The notes under the pieces are model-generated. The model was given only the letters and a program-made list of their open reading frames with translations. It was not told the origin of the DNA and searched no databases. Shown here one piece after another: positions 4,136 through 6,149 of a stretch of DNA of 6,149 nucleotides; positions within the stretch are counted from its first letter, which is position 1, and every line of letters begins with the position of its first letter. The stretch comes from Planctomycetales bacterium (GTDB lineage: Bacteria; Planctomycetota; Planctomycetia; Planctomycetales; Planctomycetaceae), in assembly GCA_020050375.1 (NCBI GenBank), contig JAGVKR010000106.1, positions 1 to 6,149 of the forward strand, written 5' to 3'. The position numbers and the translations under genes are program-made.

Positions 4136-6149
4136 GGGACCTCGTCCTTGTCGGCTGGCTTCTTCAACGTAAACGTCTCGCGGTATTTCAGGTACACGAA
4201 CGACCCGCTCAACACCAGGATTCCCAGCAGAATGAAGGCGACGATCCGATAAAGCTGGTCGAGCCGTCTCAGATCGACAAAGAACAACTTCCAGGCGACG
4301 ATCGCAAACAGGGCCAGTCCCAGGTAGCGCAACGAGCGGACGTCTTTGCCAATGCCCCGCAGGATGAGCCCCAGGGCGAACAGCGACCACAGGATCGAAA
4401 TGCCCCCGGGCCGCAGCCCTTCGACGTACATGTGCAGGAACGAGTTGACTTCGAGCGTCAGGTAGACAAACAGCAAACCCAGGCTGCAAAAGCCGAGAAA
4501 CGCTCCGGCTGATTTCGCGTGCGTGCGACCGGCCAGCATCGCGTATCCCCCGGCGAGGAAGCCCACCACCGCCCCGAAATCAACGAGCCGCAGGGCCGCA
4601 TCGCGGAACGAATACGGACCGCCGTAGAGAAAATGGTCGTTGAGGCTCCACCCCGGCAAGTCGAACAGAAACAGCTTGAACAGCACCCCCGCCACAAACA
4701 CGACCAGCAGCGTCACCAGCACATCGCTTTTTCGAGCAAGCACTTCGTAGAGCAACAGCCCGCACATCGCCAGCCACAGCAGCGTGAGCACCGGCAGCTT
4801 AACCGGCAGGTACAGGTAGCCGAACGTCCGGTTGAGCTCCAGGTGCAGGTAGACGAACAGCATTCCGACCGCGACGACCGCCGCCAGGCGCATCGCCCAC
4901 CCACCGCTGACCCAGTCGGGAATGTCGTTGTCGCGGCCCACCACTGTGGCGGATTGAGCATCCTGTTTCATCAAGAGCCGATACGCGCCGCCGATCGACG
5001 CAATCGGCACGCCGAACATCACGAGCCGCTCGGCCAGCTCACGCAGATAATCGACCAGCGGCAGATCGGCGGCGGTCGGCGACTGCAGAAACTGCCGTCC
5101 CAGGTCGATGACGCCGAAGCGGAAGAGGACAATCGCATACAGCACGTAACAGACGTGCCGCAGGAATTCGCTTCCCAGCTTTCCGGCAACCCACAACAGG
5201 ACGAACGCCTGAATCGCCCAACTGACGGTGACCCATTCGCTTGAGAGGAGCAGCGGCATCGTCACCGCCAGGAAAAACGCCGCCAACCCGATGAAGCTGA
5301 CCAATAGCTCGCGATCGACGAGCCGGCGCCAGAGGAAGTAGAGCACATGGGCCGTGTAAAAGGCCGCCAGCGACAGCGTCACCGCCGCCTCCCATTTGGA
5401 TCCGTACGCCTGATCGACCAGGCGGTACGAGACCGCGTAGAACACACCGGCGTTCACCAAAAGCGCCAAGAGGTCGAGCAGGTTCGACTTGGTGGCGCTC
5501 ACGATCTTGTAGAGGAACGTTGTCGTGGAGAAGAGCACGAAAAACGCGGCGACGAACGGCATCACTTCCCAGAAATGGCTGACGTCGTAGGCCTGCATCG
5601 ACGAAAGGAACAGAGCGTACGTCGCGAGGAAGCTCAAATAGCTCAAAAGCGGCCAGTTTTTCCAGTAACAGATCCCCAGCACGCCGAGCCCGAGCACGAG
5701 CATGTAGCCGTACAATCCCGGAAAGTTCACGGCGCCGGTCGACAGCATGAGCGGCGTCCCGTAGCCACCGATGATTCCCAAAACGGCGACGAGGATCGAG
5801 TTGAATCGCACGGCAATGGCCCCCGCCAGGGCCGTGACGAGGCTCATCAGCGCATAAGCTGTCGTCATGCCGATGAGTTCGTAGCGGTTGGCGGAGAAAT
5901 AGACCGCGGCGTACAGCACCGCCAGGCCGCCTCCCATCAAACCCTCACCGAGGAGGTGATACCGTCGCCCCAGCAATTGCGTCCCGGCGATCAACATTCC
6001 CAATCCCACCATCGCCGACAAGGCCACGCGGGCCGGTTCGTTGAGCCACCCGTGTTGGACTGAGTACTGCAGGAAGTAGCCCATGCCGACGACGAGGATC
6101 ACGATCCCCACCCGCAACAGCCATTGGCTGGCGATCGCGTACTCCATCG
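4132..6149 (-). CDS. DUF2339 polytopic membrane protein (5' end outside window)
   Basis: The frame is open to the right edge, showing 671 residues from an internal-looking Met at 6147. The first visible segment, EYAIASQWLLRVGIVILVVG, matches the family's conserved W(L/I)xRxG start of the membrane region, and family members normally have a cytoplasmic N-terminal coiled or charged region before it, so the true start probably lies outside. Typical DUF2339 landmarks are GEGLMGGGLAVLYAAVYF (67-84), YELI (89-92) and GGYGTPLMLSTG (127-138). Nearly the whole length is hydrophobic helices, probably around twenty. The C-terminal half contains three tandem modules ending in FRFGVIDL (342-349), FKLFLFDL (490-497 region) and WKLFFVDL (619-625 region). 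The last residues (LKKPADKDEVP) are polar. The protein is an inner-membrane component of unknown function, co-translated with the periplasmic DUF3999 protein. The family assignment is firm; calling it a complex is inference. Confidence 0.92.
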   Translation of the reverse strand, partial: MEYAIASQWLLRVGIVILVVGMGYFLQYSVQHGWLNEPARVALSAMVGLGMLIAGTQLLGRRYHLLGEGLMGGGLAVLYAAVYFSANRYELIGMTTAYALMSLVTALAGAIAVRFNSILVAVLGIIGGYGTPLMLSTGAVNFPGLYGYMLVLGLGVLGICYWKNWPLLSYLSFLATYALFLSSMQAYDVSHFWEVMPFVAAFFVLFSTTTFLYKIVSATKSNLLDLLALLVNAGVFYAVSYRLVDQAYGSKWEAAVTLSLAAFYTAHVLYFLWRRLVDRELLVSFIGLAAFFLAVTMPLLLSSEWVTVSWAIQAFVLLWVAGKLGSEFLRHVCYVLYAIVLFRFGVIDLGRQFLQSPTAADLPLVDYLRELAERLVMFGVPIASIGGAYRLLMKQDAQSATVVGRDNDIPDWVSGGWAMRLAAVVAVGMLFVYLHLELNRTFGYLYLPVKLPVLTLLWLAMCGLLLYEVLARKSDVLVTLLVVFVAGVLFKLFLFDLPGWSLNDHFLYGGPYSFRDAALRLVDFGAVVGFLAGGYAMLAGRTHAKSAGAFLGFCSLGLLFVYLTLEVNSFLHMYVEGLRPGGISILWSLFALGLILRGIGKDVRSLRYLGLALFAIVAWKLFFVDLRRLDQLYRIVAFILLGILVLSGSFVYLKYRETFTLKKPADKDEVP

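Noticed and set aside
3557..4252. Plus-strand open frame (231 codons) opposite DUF3999
   Set aside because: It is Arg/Pro-rich and crosses the DUF2339/DUF3999 junction antisense; no family content or ribosome binding site.
4136..4489. N-terminal extension of DUF3999 by 118 residues
   Set aside because: It would overlap DUF2339 by more than 350 bp in another frame and bury a good signal peptide; the ATGA overlap at 4132-4135 is the natural start.
4519..5244. Long plus-strand open frame (241 codons) opposite DUF2339
   Set aside because: Its product is extremely rich in His, Gln, Arg and Glu with no domain or ribosome binding site, as expected for the antisense of a hydrophobic membrane protein.
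5347..6063. Long plus-strand open frame (238 codons) opposite DUF2339
   Set aside because: It has the same Gln/His/Arg/Glu-rich antisense signature and no start signal; the opposite strand has a clear family match.

Overview
The window looks like a piece of a planctomycete chromosome (family level not resolvable). The clues are a DUF1501 protein of the kind expanded in Planctomycetes, an inner-membrane protein with a PadR-partner (HAAS-type) N-terminus, moderately high G+C, short Shine-Dalgarno sequences, and gene-poor spacers filled with palindromic repeats. No rRNA, tRNA, CRISPR array, integrase, transposase or phage gene was seen.

Layout from left to right. Positions 1-661 (+) hold the C-terminal 219 residues of a DUF1501 (alkaline-phosphatase/sulfatase-like) protein. 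It converges, with 8 nt between stop codons, on a 145-residue acidic cytoplasmic protein of unknown function (670-1107, -), whose start is fixed by a strong AAAGGAG. Positions 1108-1445 are non-coding and carry a candidate promoter and a perfect 18-bp inverted repeat that resembles a REP/REPIN element. Positions 1446-2228 (-) encode a four-helix membrane protein with a HAAS-like N-terminus that is split by a Pro/Ser-rich insert. No PadR gene lies beside it. Positions 2229-2755 are non-coding but rich in structure: a nested palindrome next to the HAAS gene (2248-2309) and a 251-bp element with long imperfect inverted arms (2453-2703). Positions 2756-6149 (-) are a two-gene operon: a polytopic DUF2339 membrane protein (start outside the window) followed, with a 4-base ATGA overlap, by a secreted, membrane-anchored DUF3999 protein.

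How the genes may work together. DUF2339 and DUF3999 are commonly adjacent in bacteria. Here translational coupling, a signal peptide and a C-terminal anchor on DUF3999, and many helices in DUF2339 suggest one envelope complex: a membrane core plus a periplasmic beta-rich partner. Its function is unknown. Both proteins show internal duplication: three tandem modules in DUF2339 and two beta-sandwich-like modules in DUF3999. The other three genes share no evident pathway with them.

I see no clear new defence or mobile system. The least explained parts are the 251-bp inverted-repeat element, the REPIN-like hairpin, and the interrupted orphan HAAS gene with its structured leader.
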